64,000 nt of DNA from Gossypium raimondii (Eukaryota > Streptophyta > Magnoliopsida > Malvales > Malvaceae), in the NCBI RefSeq assembly GCF_025698545.1, contig NC_068569.1, forward strand, positions 15,190,001 to 15,254,000, given 5' to 3'. The notes beneath the pieces are model-generated. The model had not been told where the DNA came from. It saw only the letters and a program-made list of their open reading frames with translations, and did no database searches. The stretch's first letter is position 1, and every line of letters starts with the position of its first letter. Shown piece after piece: positions 23,401 to 36,313 of the stretch. A program made the position numbers and the translations under genes.

Positions 23401-25741
23401 TGGGTACAATAGTTGGCGTTAGTGACTTGGATCCTCTGAGATGGCCTGGCTCGAAGTGGCGAAACCTTCAGGTTTTTTTTCATTGAACTGAATACTGTTT
23501 GTTGCAACAGGATAGTTTTTTGCTTATTCCTTTTAAACAGTAGAGCACTGTCTACTTGTCAGTTTAATAATGGAACATGTATCCTTTCTCTAAACAGGTT
23601 GAGTGGGATGAACCTGGATGTCATGATAAACAGAATAGGGTCAGCCCATGGGAAGTTGAAACTCCTGAAAGCCTCTTTATTTTTCCTTCTATAAATTCAG
23701 GACTCAAGCGACCATATCCTTGGATTTTGGGTAAGCTGATGGTAGTTATATTGATTGGTTTGCACTTTGCAACCTTTTTTGATACTTGTATATTTCTGTT
23801 TTTTGTGCTCACAGGAGCAGAATCTGAATGGGGAAACTTGATCAATAGGCCTCTTCTCCAGTTTCCTGAAAATGGAAGTGGGAATCTTCCTTACCCAATC
23901 TCAAACTCATATTCCAAGCAACTGATGAAGATGATGCTGAAGCCTCATCTTGTTAACCATCCTGGAACTTTTTCATCCACTTCACAACAAATCTCTGCTG
24001 CAAAGGGATCTCCATTAAAGGAGATGAAGAATGTGCAATATACAAGCAATCAGGAACCTCAGCTTATGCAATCAGAAAATTTGTTGATAGAAAAACCAAA
24101 TCCTTCCCAGTTAGCCCTTGACCAACCTGATCCCATCAACTCAAATTTGCTGAAAATAAATGCTAACGGGAATCCACATCCCGCAAACGAGTTTGAAGGC
24201 CAAACACAAGCCAGGTGTAATAACAAAAAATTAAAGTCGGAACCAGAACATTCAACTGATCAGTTAAGTCAGTTGAACTCGACATTGGAATGCACTGAGG
24301 ATAAATTGGTGGCAAATACTATAAGTCCAACTATTTGCAACAAACTTTCTTTCCCTAACAACAACCAGACTCCATCCCAATTGCAAAACAATCCATGTCC
24401 AATTCAGTCACAGTTTGAACCATCACTCCTCCAAGCTCATCAGATGCAGGTTTCTCAAGCTGATATTAGTAGTTTAAGCAGCTATCTTCCTTTCTTCAAC
24501 ACCGATGAATGGGCAACAATCCTTCCTTCTTGCCAATCTATTGCCGGGGTTTATGGATCACCTGGTCCCATACCGCTAGTCGGGTTACAAGACTCCTCAG
24601 CTGCTTTTCCTGAGGCAACTAATCCTACTTTAACTACTAGGAGTGAAGTCACATGGGATAGTCAGCTGTACAATTGTAGGTCTTCATCCCAAGCCAACGA
24701 ATTATGTTCATTCGCTCAGCAAGACCCATGTTCTTTTAATTCTGGTAGTATAAGAGATTTGTCCGATGACAGCAATAGTAAGAGTGGGATATACAGCTGT
24801 TTTAGTAATAATGGTAGTACTGTGATTGATCCTTCTGTTTCCAACGTCATTCTGGAAGAGTTGTGTTCATTGAAGGATGCTAAGTTTCAAAAACCTTCTG
24901 ATAGCTTGGTTGGAAACTTTAGTTGTAGTCAGGATGTTCAGTCTCAGATTACCTCTGCTAGCCTTGCAGATTCTCGGGTTTTCTCTCGACAAGACATACC
25001 AGACAGCTCGGGTGTCACGTCTTCGAGCAATGTTGATTTTGATGAGAATGGCCTTCTGCAGAAGACTTCATGGCAGCAAATCACCCCGCGACTAAGAACA
25101 TATACAAAGGTATGATATAAATATAGATTTTCAATACGACAATCTTGAGGAATCAACTGCGGTTAAGCGCAGGTTGCATGACACCATTATTTCCATTTCG
25201 TGTCTCATGGGACATTTAAACTTCTTTAAGTGGTGACTTTTCTTTATGGACTATTTATAACTCTTATTAGTTATGTCTGACAGGTTCAAAAGGCAGGATC
25301 CGTTGGAAGGTCAATTGATGTCACTAGTTATAAGAACTATGATAAATTACTCTCTGCAATTGAATGCATGTTTGGACTTAAGGGGCTGCTTAAGGATCCG
25401 AGAGGTTCAGGGTGGAAATTGGTATACGTGGATCATGAGAATGATGTTCTACTTGTTGGGGATGATCCTTGGGAGTAAGTACATAGATATTCATTTCTAT
25501 TGTTAACTATGATTTTCAACACAAGTATACCTTTTAGAGTGTCAGAATCCAGGTTCTAATGGCTATGATTTGATGTGTATGCAGACAATTTGTTGGGTGT
25601 GTCCGCTGCATCAGAATTCTATCCCCTACAGAAGTACAGCAGATGAGTGAGGAAGGGATGATGCTTCTCAACCGTGTCGGTTCCACAGTGCAAGGCCCCA
25701 TTTCTGAAGTTTGCAATGCTCCACCTAAGAATGAACCGTAG
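20498..25741 (+). CDS. Auxin response factor 5 (MONOPTEROS), complete
   Basis: Class A ARF that binds AuxRE (TGTCNN) promoter elements in the nucleus and activates auxin genes for embryo root, vein and flower formation; Aux/IAA proteins restrain it. Exons: 20498-20609, 20988-21100, 21613-21711, 21819-21875, 22027-22179, 22276-22360, 22471-22561, 22665-22829, 22931-23053, 23396-23471, 23598-23730, 23815-25109, 25284-25474, 25585-25741. They total 2850 bases, or 949 residues (Arabidopsis MP is about 902). The B3 domain (about 149-251) has [20 protein letters not shown]. The ARF domain follows (about 275-357). A Q/S/N-rich activating middle region runs about 400-833. PB1 (about 838-930) has the acidic [18 protein letters not shown]. 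The start was chosen because [12 protein letters not shown] aligns with the MP N-terminus (SCVEDKMKTS). [12 protein letters not shown]-type wording and the [11 protein letters not shown] block are specific to ARF5 rather than ARF7/19 or 6/8. Intron 7 is GC-AG. Intron 11 is stop-free. Confidence 0.96.
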
Positions 25742-26487
25742 AGATTAGCCGACACCAAGAATGCTCCTTTGTTTATTTGGAGTTGAAAAAAGAGTCTCGG
25801 ACTGCTGCAACAATATTCTTGGTTGTTCATACGGTTGCCATTAGTATACCGGCTTGTGATGCGGGTGCTCTTTTTCGTTTTCACTTGGGAGAGGTGGAAA
25901 TATGATATAGGAATTTAAAATACATATTTTAGCAGGAAGTGAACTTGAGCATACAGTATTTTCCAAAATAAGAACTCAATGCATGCTGGTGATTGTTGAC
26001 ATAATATATTTCCAAGATCCATTACATTTGTTTAGGCTTCTAGGGCCAATGTCGATGGTTCAAACAGGAAAAAAAGAAAAAGAAAGAGAAATAGTTATTA
26101 CGGGAAAGATGGATCAAAGCTCTCCGCTTTACAATGTCATTGTCTCAAACTCCGAATAACATCCCAAAAACATGCCGGGGCAAATCCGAATAAAATCACA
26201 CCAAACACCATGTAACAAAACGCACGGGCAGACCTCCCAAACGGGAAGCTTAGAAACAAATAAGAGTGATAGTAATATCAATGGTTTGGGTATCAGTAAT
26301 ATACAATAAAATGTTACTCCTTTCTATATAGATCTACTCCCACGACAAACCATAGATGGCATGCATGAATCAACCTAAGTGGTGAAAATGCTGAGGCATA
26401 AAACTAGATAGTAAGACCAACAATCAGCCGTTCTCCATCAGAGAGGTTGAAAAGGTTCCATGGCATATTGTTGCTCCGAGTAACCCG
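25742..26487. other. Convergent 3' region between ARF5 and IQD32
   Basis: 746 bases separate the two stop codons. Both 3' untranslated regions must end here, and antisense overlap is possible. No coding exon is seen. Confidence 0.6.
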
Positions 26488-29400
26488 TCACCTTTGCCAT
26501 TTCTCTGAAATAGACAAGACTTGAACAGTTAAGCACAAGTTATTAATAGAAAACCTAGAATCATGGCAGCATGACATTATGTACTTTTAAGCTGGGAACA
26601 AATGACTCTGACCATATAGTGGGAAGGTCTGACAATTCAAGATAATGGTATAAGTTTAGAACATACCATGAATAGGATTGGTACTACCATTTTCTTTTGC
26701 ACCCTGCTGGGCTTTAGCCACTGATCGCGTGATTCTTGGAGAACCCTGCCTCCCATTAGCAGCAGGTAAGGGATGTCTCTTCTTGATGTAAATGTCTCTG
26801 TCTTGCACATCTGGACTTGATCTTGGTGAGTTCTTTGCATTAACCTTAGCTCTTGCAGATTCCGTGGCTTGCATGAAATGGGGAAGAGAAGTACTGTTGT
26901 CACTATCTCTTGGCTCGTCATCTATGTTCTCAGGTCTTTTTGAACCAAGAGAATTGCGTATTTTTCCATTTTTCTGATCTTTGGGCAATTGTTCAGTGCT
27001 AGTTCTTGCTGCACTATCATGAGCTGGAGTTGACGGAGAACTCTTATCAGCAGACAAGGACTTGCGCTTTTGACTGCTCTTGTCCGTTCTTTTCTTTTTA
27101 GCTTTCACTGATACCTCACTAGAAGGTGTTCCTTGAGATGCTGGTACAATCATTTGGCTCCCAGGCGATGCTTCTGGGGATAACCCGTATGCTTGATTAC
27201 CAGTCTCAGAATCAAGTTCTCTCTGCAGATCAGATGTGCCTTCCAGTGGCTCCTGCCCTATTTGAGGGGAGTCTGCAACAATTAAACTCACAGATTCACC
27301 TTTAGCATCATCAAGTTTCTTGGGCTGCTCAGCAATAGATAGAGAAGAATCAGGCATTGTGATTGCACTTGCATGGTTTTCTTTAACATCCAAATCATTA
27401 ATACTGTTAGAACTGCAATTTTCTAGCTCAGAAACTTTGGCTCCATGTTCGTACTCTATGGTTCCAACTTCTGATTTATCAGGTGAATCAAGAGTGGAAG
27501 TAATAGAAACTGCAGTCCCACATTCAGAGTCACCATATTGACCCCTCCTATTATTGAGAACTGCATTTTCCGTGATGCTTGGTTCTTTCGACCTGCTCGT
27601 ATCTGCCCCAGATGACACAGTATCCAAGTTTGATTCAACTCCAACATCTTGGTGGGATGAATCCACTGATCTACTTGAATAGGCTGTTGAACTCAACTCC
27701 TCAAATTTTGTTTGTGCAGCAATAAATGCAGGATTACTTCCCTTCCTAGATTTAAATACAAATTTCTTTGCCTCTGTTTCGAGTTGTTCAGACGCAAATC
27801 TTTTCGTAGTACGTTTGGGTTGCTCACTCTCTATTTCTGGCTTGCTAGAAAGACAACTGACCTCCGTTTCAGAATGTGCTTCTCTTTGCATCATTTGATC
27901 TTGCGAGTTTGTCTCCTGAGAGGTCTGTTTTAGGTCAGATGCACTGTTGTCAATCGGAGGTTGCTCCAAATCATCCATTAATGAAGAGGAAGTTGGCTGG
28001 CATGCCTCAAACTTAAAGTCGGCTGCATCGTAGGTAATCAGATTCTCCTCACCCTCTTTTATGTCAGATGTACTGTTGTCAATCTGAGGTTTCTCCAAAT
28101 GATCCATTAAAGAGGATGTTGGCTGGCATGCCTCGAACTTAAAGTCAGTTGCATAGTAGGTAATCAGATTCTCTTCACCCTCTTTTATGTCAGATGTACT
28201 GTTGTCAATCTGAGGTTGCTCCAAATCATCCATTACTGTAGAGGAAGTTGTCTGGCATGCCTCGAACTTAGAGTTGGCTGCATCATGGGCGATCAAATTC
28301 TCTTCACTCTCTGATGAAACCAATGTCTCCCTTACATATAACTTTGGCTCATTTGACTCAGGAAACGATTCAGGAACTGTAGTAGTAACTTGAAAGTCAC
28401 AATTGTCACTTTTCTCTCTTTCTGGTTGTTCTATGGATAACTCTGTTGTCGATGGCCTTTTAGACAATGACACAGACATCCACCTCTCCAACCAGCTCCA
28501 AGCAGAGTTTGGTTTTGATGGATCGCACTTGATGCGGATAGGTTTGGTCTTTTGGGTTGAATCCATCAGCTGAAATAAAAGCAATGGTATACATAGTTTG
28601 ACAGATGCCAGCATATAGTTAAAAGAAAGAAAAATGAAGCTAAAGAATGGTGACTTAATGTACCTTACGAGCAAACCTATTGCTAAGCAGGTTCTCTATG
28701 GAAGTGTAAGTCGCATTTTGTTTTATTGCTGACCTTTCCTGCTTCAGGGATAAAAGAAAGAATGATGTGTAAAACTATAAAAAAAATAATAATAATAGCA
28801 ATTACTGAAAGTAACTCGCATAAAACTTTCCCCATCTAGACTGCCATGCCTTGCTAATCAAAAGGATTTGATTATATACTTATATTGTTCTTTATGTATT
28901 TCTAGGTGATTTATGCGGTTATATACAAAGAAATTAATCAAATAAACATTGTGGCAGTTGGAGCATTATCCCATAATTTCTGAATGTCTTGCAAAGCTAG
29001 CCGAGAGTAAATAAACTACTACATTATACATCTCTCTGAGCAGTATGATTGTTAAAGTTACAGACAGGACTCACTGTCCACAGCCCTTGTTTAAAATTAG
29101 ATTTGTATTTGTTCCAGCTGCGCGGATGTGAATATTCCCAGAGGTCTTTAAGGATTAAATTGAATATGCTTGAAAGCAAAACATGCTCTTAGATTAAACA
29201 CTTGATCATGAGCAGCCATAGACGCAAAGAATACAAGGTAAAATTTTGTAACACTAAAGAAAGGTTGCCTCAAAGTGAAAGCAAGAATGCCACCTATCAA
29301 TAAAATATGAACCAGAACATACAAGGAAAACAGTCTTGGGAGTTGTGACTCCTAATTATTGATTTAAGCTGAAAGAATTACCAAACTTTGATTCTCGCCG

Positions 29401-30879
29401 CAGTGCTTGCCATCCTGCTTCTTTTCATCGTAAGGCCCTTCTTGAGAGAGACGAGCACGAACAAGAACTTGCATTTTGACAATGGCTTGAATGCACCGTA
29501 AGGTCCCCAGAGCATGCCTTCGGACCAAGTGCCCACGTACGGCAGCTTGCAACTTTACTAAATTCTTAAGCTTTCCTAGCTCTTTATGTGCCTGCCGATG
29601 AGAGCATAAGATAAATGGTAAGAAAAGTTACCGATTAGTAAGTTTTAAATTCACATTGGGAAAGAAATTATACCAAAAACCCTCTGATAGCTGTCTGGAT
29701 GATGACAACAACAGATTCACCCAGGTTGGCATCATCTTCAGCCTCATTTGTTGCGGTGGCAACGGGTTCAGGAACTTTTGAGTCCTCCGGAATCAATAAC
29801 TGAGATTTTTCTTCAGTGTATCCTTTTGATGCCACACACTTAGATTCTTCTTCAATGTGCTCCTTTGGTGTCAGCGCCTGAGGTTTCTCTTCACTGTATT
29901 CAATGGTGGAGGTTTCCTCAGGAATAATGGACGCATCAGGCTGTTGAAAATTAAAACCGGAAGATTCCGGACTTTCCTTATGTCCAGAAGTAGCTTCTTG
30001 TATAACAGTGTTGCTAAGCACCCGATGCCGTTCAGATCTCTTTCTAAAACTCCATCCCTTTTTGTCATTTGATTTCTTAATCTGGAATGGAATTTAAAAA
30101 CAGCCTAATTCAGCCAAAAGGAGAGAGAGAAAATAAACATAGATAAAAAACAATAGCCTGCTCCTGGCTCTAAATTCTATCCTTGAACATACTGCTTTAT
30201 TGAGACCATATTCAATAGAAATTGGTAGAGGCTACCAACTATGGAGTCCCAACTCCCTACAGGGGCATATCACTGCTACTGAACTGTAATTTGTCCAAGA
30301 TACAAAACACATTTTAACACTATAAGTTTCCTAAATCGAAATTTGTCACCTATTTCCGATCACCAATGGCATCAGTAATCATATAAGAAGTAAATAAATC
30401 TCGTATCATGGCAAATTATGGTCATGCATATGTGAAAAAAGAACAGTTAAAAAGAGAATAGTTAAAAAAAAAAAAAACTTGCTATATTTGAAACCAGAAA
30501 CTAAAAAACATTTGCATTATATAAGTTGTGAAAGTAATTGGATTTAAAAGGCAGCTTGGACATTGCTGATAAAAATGCGAAGCCGAGAGTAGTCAGATCT
30601 TAAAGTAGTGGAGTAAGGCAAGTTTAAACTCCGGTTCCTCAAGTAAATCCATAAATTAAACAATGCACTGACTGTTTCGAACTGAAACCTCAAATGCAAA
30701 GTCGGAAGGTGAAATCCTAATCCAACGCAAAACAACAACGAAAAAAAAAACGGCAGCCGTAAAGGCGAAAAGGATATTTATATATATACCTCAGGCTCAG
30801 GAACATGAATAACGTCGTTGTTCTCAGCAAAATCGCCGCCGCAAGTGATGATTTTGAAACAGGAAGTGGATTTTCCCAT
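26488..30879 (-). CDS. IQ67-domain protein, IQD32-like, complete
   Basis: Calmodulin-binding scaffold of the IQD family, usually on microtubules, plasma membrane or in nuclei. Exons on the minus strand: 30879-30790, 30081-29674, 29591-29382, 28738-28664, 28569-26667, 26504-26488. They total 2703 bases, or 900 residues. The IQ67 domain (about residues 153-212) carries VVIIQTAIRGFL, LVKLQAAVRGHLVRR and LRCIQAIVKMQVLVRAR. The phase-0 intron after IRGFL is the family's conserved intron position. Exon 5 opens with the block IRIKCDPSKPNSAWSWLERW, which matches Arabidopsis IQD32. The C-terminus is DUF4005-like (LPHFMQATESARAKV, NSPRSSPD) and the 17-base last exon restores the family ending KWQR. The long middle is acidic, S/T-rich and probably disordered, with a threefold repeat of about 42 residues. 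The gene is convergent with ARF5, as expected from Arabidopsis At1g19850-At1g19870. Confidence 0.94.
27928..28311 (-). repeat. Three tandem copies of a ~42-residue unit in IQD32
   Basis: Within exon 5, three consecutive units of 126-129 bases encode EENLI..DA..KFEACQ.TSS..MDDLEQP.IDNS.SD.K with few changes. Equivalent points (ACTGTTGT on the plus strand) fall at 27943, 28072 and 28198. The frame is kept throughout, so the array is translated. Arabidopsis IQD32, as recalled, has no such clear array. Confidence 0.85.
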
Positions 30880-33800
30880 GTTCCTTTACTCTTTATTATT
30901 ATTATATTTTTTGCTCGACTTTCCTTTTTCTCTCGCTCGTTCTCTTATTAAGACTTGAACTCAAGCCACTATGTGAGAGACTAGACAGTACAGATATTTG
31001 ACGTGTGGTTCGGTGTTGGAAATTGTAACCAAAGAAAAAGAAAGACACATGGACCTCAAACCTATTCCTTAAATCTAGTGTTGTTCTTTACGTTGGAATC
31101 CGCCACTTTATCATCATCAGATCAGGTTAGATCCATTGCTTACCATGTCTCTCTCTTTTCTCTGTTCTTTGTAAGACGTAGAAGTGTAGAACCGAATAAA
31201 AATGAAAGCTATCAAATTTTGTTGAGTAAATATTAGAAACATATATTAATATATATCCTGTTTGTCAGTTGTCACGAGACTCTCGGGAGATTGCGGGTAT
31301 ACCTATTCCGCACCAGTGTATACAAATAAATGCCAATGGTTGGTTTTTGCGGAGATTTGGAATTGTAGTTACGAATTTTTATAAGAGATTTCGAAATTAT
31401 TGTATATTTATTTTTTTATTTTTATGGTTTAAAAAAATTTTGAATCCAAATTTTATTATTTGGTGGGTTAGATTATAATTTTATTAAACAGAATTTATAA
31501 ATTTTAGATTTACAATTTTAATATAGGTGATGTTTTTAGAGAGAGAGTTAAATTATTGATTGTCGATTCAAACATGAGTAAAATTTGACAACTTACTCCT
31601 TTTTGACGGTTTGGTATGCAAAGTAAATTTGCCACTTTCCTTCTTAACATAATTCTGTATAAAGTAGGATGATGGTACACGACTGCAAAGTTGATGTCAA
31701 CTTCTTAACTATATCCATGTGAATTTACAGCAATTGTTAAGAAAAGAAACAGTTAATTTAACCACACATTTTTATATTTATAAATAATTTGTTTCAATTA
31801 AGTACGACCATAATATTTATTAGTATATAGTTGGGAAGATAAAATAGTAAGACGAAGTTTAATTCTGCTCCCAATCCATACGCTCTTGAGAATTTTGAAA
31901 TTTAGTATTTTATTGTTTTAAAATTTTAATTGATAACATTGTTATAAATCTATGCTAATTTAAGTACGTTAAATTTTAATATTCAATATTTGAATTCAAA
32001 ATTAAAATATACTTTTAACATAAATAAATTAATAATGTTATAATTTTTAAACTCAGAAGAATCTAGAAATAAGAGAAAATTAGACCACGGACAAATCACG
32101 GACTTTTCAAAAACGATATTAAACTAACCAACGTATTTATGTTAATATTTTTCTCAACCAATAACGAACGTTGACAGCTTCTTTTGGTCATTCATGAACA
32201 GGTGGTAAATGTGGTTGGATGACACGTATAAGCACATGCTTCCCTGGGCCACCTCCAGGTAATAATATCTGCTTAATGATTACTTAATTAAGTCTTGCAA
32301 GCATAATCATTCCTCTTCACTGATGCTTAACTTCAGCCAATATAACTACAAAAAATAAAGGTTTTTTTTTTTTGTTAATTTCCAACCAATCCAATGCCCA
32401 TCTTTGGAAGCTTATTCTTTGATCTTTTCTAATCCAAGCTGTAATATAATAGTGCATATTCTTAACTTACATATATGCTTTGCATTTGCCCCTTTTAGAA
32501 TTTCTTTTCCTTTATGGAATGTTTCTCTACATACCACCACTATATACGCCAAACAGAACCAAATCTCAAAGCATTATTTTTATTTAATTTTAATTATAAA
32601 TATTAAATATCATTTTTCAGAAGAAATAACTATATCTTATTCATTCTGACCCATAAAAAAAATAATTTAACCCCAATCATGCTCCTATCTTGACTAGTTT
32701 ACTCCAATTACAACTTTACTTAAAATGGGATCATTTAGGTAACATTAACTGTTTCTTACATATTAGTTCACTGCTTGGATTTAGTAACATCTTAATTATT
32801 ACTAAATTCAGACCAAAAAAGAAAAACAATACTATTATATTAAGCTACATAGAACAGGCAAAATGAAGAGATTTCAAGGTGATTGGACAGTTTATATTTT
32901 TGGAAGACTTGGAATCAAAGGTTTTGTAAGAGAGTTGCATGGTCTCCAATCATTGTCAGAATGGATACATAAATTACACCTACCAAATTAACAACAAATT
33001 TTTAGTGGTAAAACAACATTTTCTTTCCCTTTCTTTTTCTTGGGTCCATCAAAGTTTTTGGTAGCGTCTGATTAATGGGAGTTGGGGGAGGGCTAATTCA
33101 AAAGAAGAAGAAAAAAATTAATTATATATTAAAATGAAAATTTGATTGAGTGGTGATTTAAGAGATTATTGAACAAATTGGTACGAGTTTAAGTCTCACT
33201 ATATATATTTTTATTAAATTTTTTTAAAATAAAAATATTAAAATACTCTCGAGTATTATAAGTAATTTTTTGATTGAATTAATGATCTAGTTGAGAATGA
33301 AATCAACTCAATCACGACTTAATAAGTATAAAAGATAAGTTAGAAAGGTGTATTTTGACCACTGGTTTGAGAATTTTATTCAACTGTGGGGGCATTTTAG
33401 GTACAACGGCTCAGTGACTTTTTACCCTTCCCCCCGCTCAGCTTTTGATTTAACGTGGTGGGACTGGGAGCCCAAGCCTAGTTTTTTCAATTTAACCAAT
33501 AAAAAACGTGACTTTCAACATCCAATTTCTAAGAAGCAATGTACAATTACATCAGGCTTTACGCAAGTCCGTTTGCTTCAAAAATCATTTTGCAATAATG
33601 AGGGACAAAACGTCCCAATAATCAATCATAGATTGTCCTAAATCATGTTTGGGCATCTTAATGTAACAAGCACTTAAGAATTATGCAATCGCACATTAAA
33701 TATAAGGTATACAAAAGTATCGGTTTACATTATAAAAATTTTCAAAATCTCACATATATATTAAATATAAATACTTGAAAAACACTCTTCTTGGTCCATT

Positions 33801-35290
33801 AAATTTGTAACATTTAAAACTTATTATGAATTAAGGTTAGAAAATTATATATTATAATTTTCTTAATGAACAATTTTTAAATAAATTTTATAAATTTTAA
33901 TTATTTAAAATAGTTAACATTAGTTGAGGTGAAAATCTAAAAAAATAAACCTAAAAATGGTAACGGCGATATTTTTATTGGATAAATATATATTAATTTT
34001 GATCCAATGTATAATGAATTTTGATTTTGTATAATTTTATACAATAAATTTTATTTAATTCAACTATTATTACATTAACATTATTTTATATTGATATATT
34101 ACATATATAAACAACTATAATAATAATCCCATTATGTGAAAGAGAGAGACTTTTCTAAATGTTTTGGTACATGCCTCTTTCAGCATGTTAAAAGACAAGC
34201 TAATGGGGCTAAACACTGATGTTAAGCACAACCTGATGCTATTTGGATAGAAGAATATCCATACTTTCTTCACAAATTTGTAATCTCATATCGTATTTCT
34301 GCCTAATGATATTTCGTAAGTTTCTTTCCTAAAGTATATTAATTTATTATGAAAATAAACATATTTATTTATTTCTTTAAATATGTATAATTAAATTAAA
34401 ATTAAAATTTTATATATTTATATCAACCACAATTTAAATTTTATATGTATTAGTGCAACCAAATTAAAATTCATTCATCAAATTACACATCAAGTTAAAA
34501 TTCACTTCTTATTTTAAAGAATATTTAAAAGAAAAGCTTTAAAACATAGGAAAATGAATAAATTTGGGTTGCACATATGAAATTGGAGTATTGGACAATT
34601 TAGCTCCATCCCAGTACGAAACTTTCATAAATGTCTTGCAAGTGTTACGCCTAAGTAGTGGTGAAGCTACGGATTTGGTTCCTTAAAAATTAATTTTTTT
34701 TATTTAAGTTTCTTTATAATTTATAAAATTTTAAATTAGTAATGATAAAATTACATTTTACTTTAAAAGATATAAAAAATTGATTTAATTCTTTAAAAAT
34801 ATAAAGATATAGATTATTACAATGATAAAATTATATTTTTACTATATTTAAATATACAATTTAATCCTGTTCCAAAATTTTTTGGCTTCAACTTGTTGGA
34901 GTACATGCGGTTCGAAAATATTTAATATACTAAACATTTAAGCCTATGTATAATTAATAATTTTGGGACAAAAATATTTTGAGATGAAAATATTATTAAA
35001 CAAGATGCTTTTGTACTTTTCAAAATGCTTTTATAATAAAAAAAACTTTGAAAAACACAAATAAAAATTTTAATTTTGTTCAAAATACTTTTAACCCGAA
35101 AATATTTTGCTCAAAAATACTTTTTAGCCCGAAAGCATTTTTGAAAAACAATGATTAAGTGAATAATGCAATAGAAAGCTACAGATGCTGCCTCTTTATC
35201 TTTTTTACTTTTTTAAAATTTAGAAGCAAAAATTGATTGAGAAATATGGTCCCTCACTTTTCTTCTTAGGAAAAGGAGATCTCAAGGTCT
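30880..35290. other. IQD32 upstream region and AT-rich intergenic DNA
   Basis: No gene is supported. The first ~150 bases are the IQD32 leader and promoter, with pyrimidine-rich CTC/TTC tracts. A GC-richer patch at 33340-33650 holds a 97-codon frame without recognisable domain. A tRNA-like head (GATTGAGTGGTGATTTAAG..GAGTTTAAGTC) near 33145-33200 may be a SINE relic, and about 34660-34890 looks like an old hAT-type relic. Confidence 0.5.
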
Positions 35291-35292
35291 CA

Positions 35293-35445
35293 ACTAGAGG
35301 TGCTAATGGGCCGGGCCGGGCCCAGAAAAAAATTTTAACCCGCGTCGTAGGCTCAGGCCCAACCCGAAATATGGGTCTGAAATTTTGTCCAGGCCCGGCC
35401 TAGGAAAAAAATCCTAAGCTCGAGCCCAGCCCATTTAATTTGAAC
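35293..35445. repeat. GC-rich dispersed-repeat fragment (GGGCCGGGC motif)
   Basis: A short patch with GGGCCGGGCCGGGCCC and its mirror CCAGGCCCGGCC, standing out from AT-rich surroundings. This style of GGGCCGGGC repeat is common in plant genomes near transposon ends. The boundaries and family cannot be fixed. It sits just upstream of the orphan P450 exon. Confidence 0.4.
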
Positions 35446-35572
35446 ATTGATCACATAAAAGCTATTCTGATGGTATACCCAAAATTTCAAAATTTCATCT
35501 TTAATTAATTTTTAGCTTTAAACTTTATGCATTTACTTGGGTTTTTTTATTTCATTCTTTTCTGTATAAAAT

Positions 35573-36166
35573 GTGTTTGTTGCTGGAACAGAAGCAACCG
35601 CAGCCACTGTGATATGGGTCATGAGCTTTTCGATGAAATATCCAAAGTGTTTAAAGAAAACTCAAGCAGAAGTGAGGGATTTGATTGGGAAAAAAGGTTT
35701 TGTAAATGAAGATGATGTTCAAGGTTTAACTTACCTAAAAGCTGTGATAAAAGAAACATTCAAATTACAACCAACAGCTCCATTATTAGTGCCACGAGAA
35801 ACATTTGGAAAGTGCAATATAGATGGGTATAATGTACCAGCCAAAACCTTAGTCTTTGTGAATTCATGGGCAATAGGAAAGAACCTTGAAACTTGGGAAA
35901 ATCCTGAGGTGTTTTCTCCTGAAAGGTTCATTGGTTGCTCTATTGACTACAAAGGACTACACTATGAACTCGTACCATTCGGTGCGGGTAGAAGGATTTG
36001 CCTTGGAATGCGAATGGGAGTTGCAACGGTGGAGCTTTCCCTTGCTAATCTTCTTTACAATTTCGATTGGGAAATGCTGATTGGAATGAATAAAGAAGAC
36101 TTAGACTTCGAAGCCATACCTGGTATCACTGCCTACAAAAAAAAATGCTCTTACCCTTATAGCTAA
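35573..36166 (+). pseudogene. Orphan 3' exon of a CYP71-type cytochrome P450
   Basis: An open frame of 197 codons matches the second half of a CYP71-clan P450, an ER-bound haem monooxygenase. Visible parts are the I-helix oxygen-binding AGTEATAATVIW, the PERF motif in SPERF and the haem loop PFGAGRRICLG with its cysteine ligand. The K-helix ExxR motif reads ETFK, so arginine is replaced by lysine in a residue nearly invariant in P450s. The normal first exon (membrane anchor to H-helix, about 300 residues) is absent upstream, where a dispersed repeat lies instead. The exon is open to its stop, so loss is recent, or the exon is used in a chimaeric transcript. Pseudogene is the likeliest reading. 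Confidence 0.8.
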
Positions 36167-36313
36167 GAAGAATATTAGTGACTAAATTGTTATAGTAACT
36201 TATTTGCTACTAGCTCTAGTTTGTACTTCATAGGCTTTTAACCAAATTCTACGGTGCTTATAATAATGTCTCAATAACACCATGCATGTTTTTATCAATC
36301 TACAATTACTGTT

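Noticed and set aside
33348-33641. 97-codon open frame, plus strand
   Set aside because: Lies in a GC-richer patch but shows no domain, repeat or splice logic.
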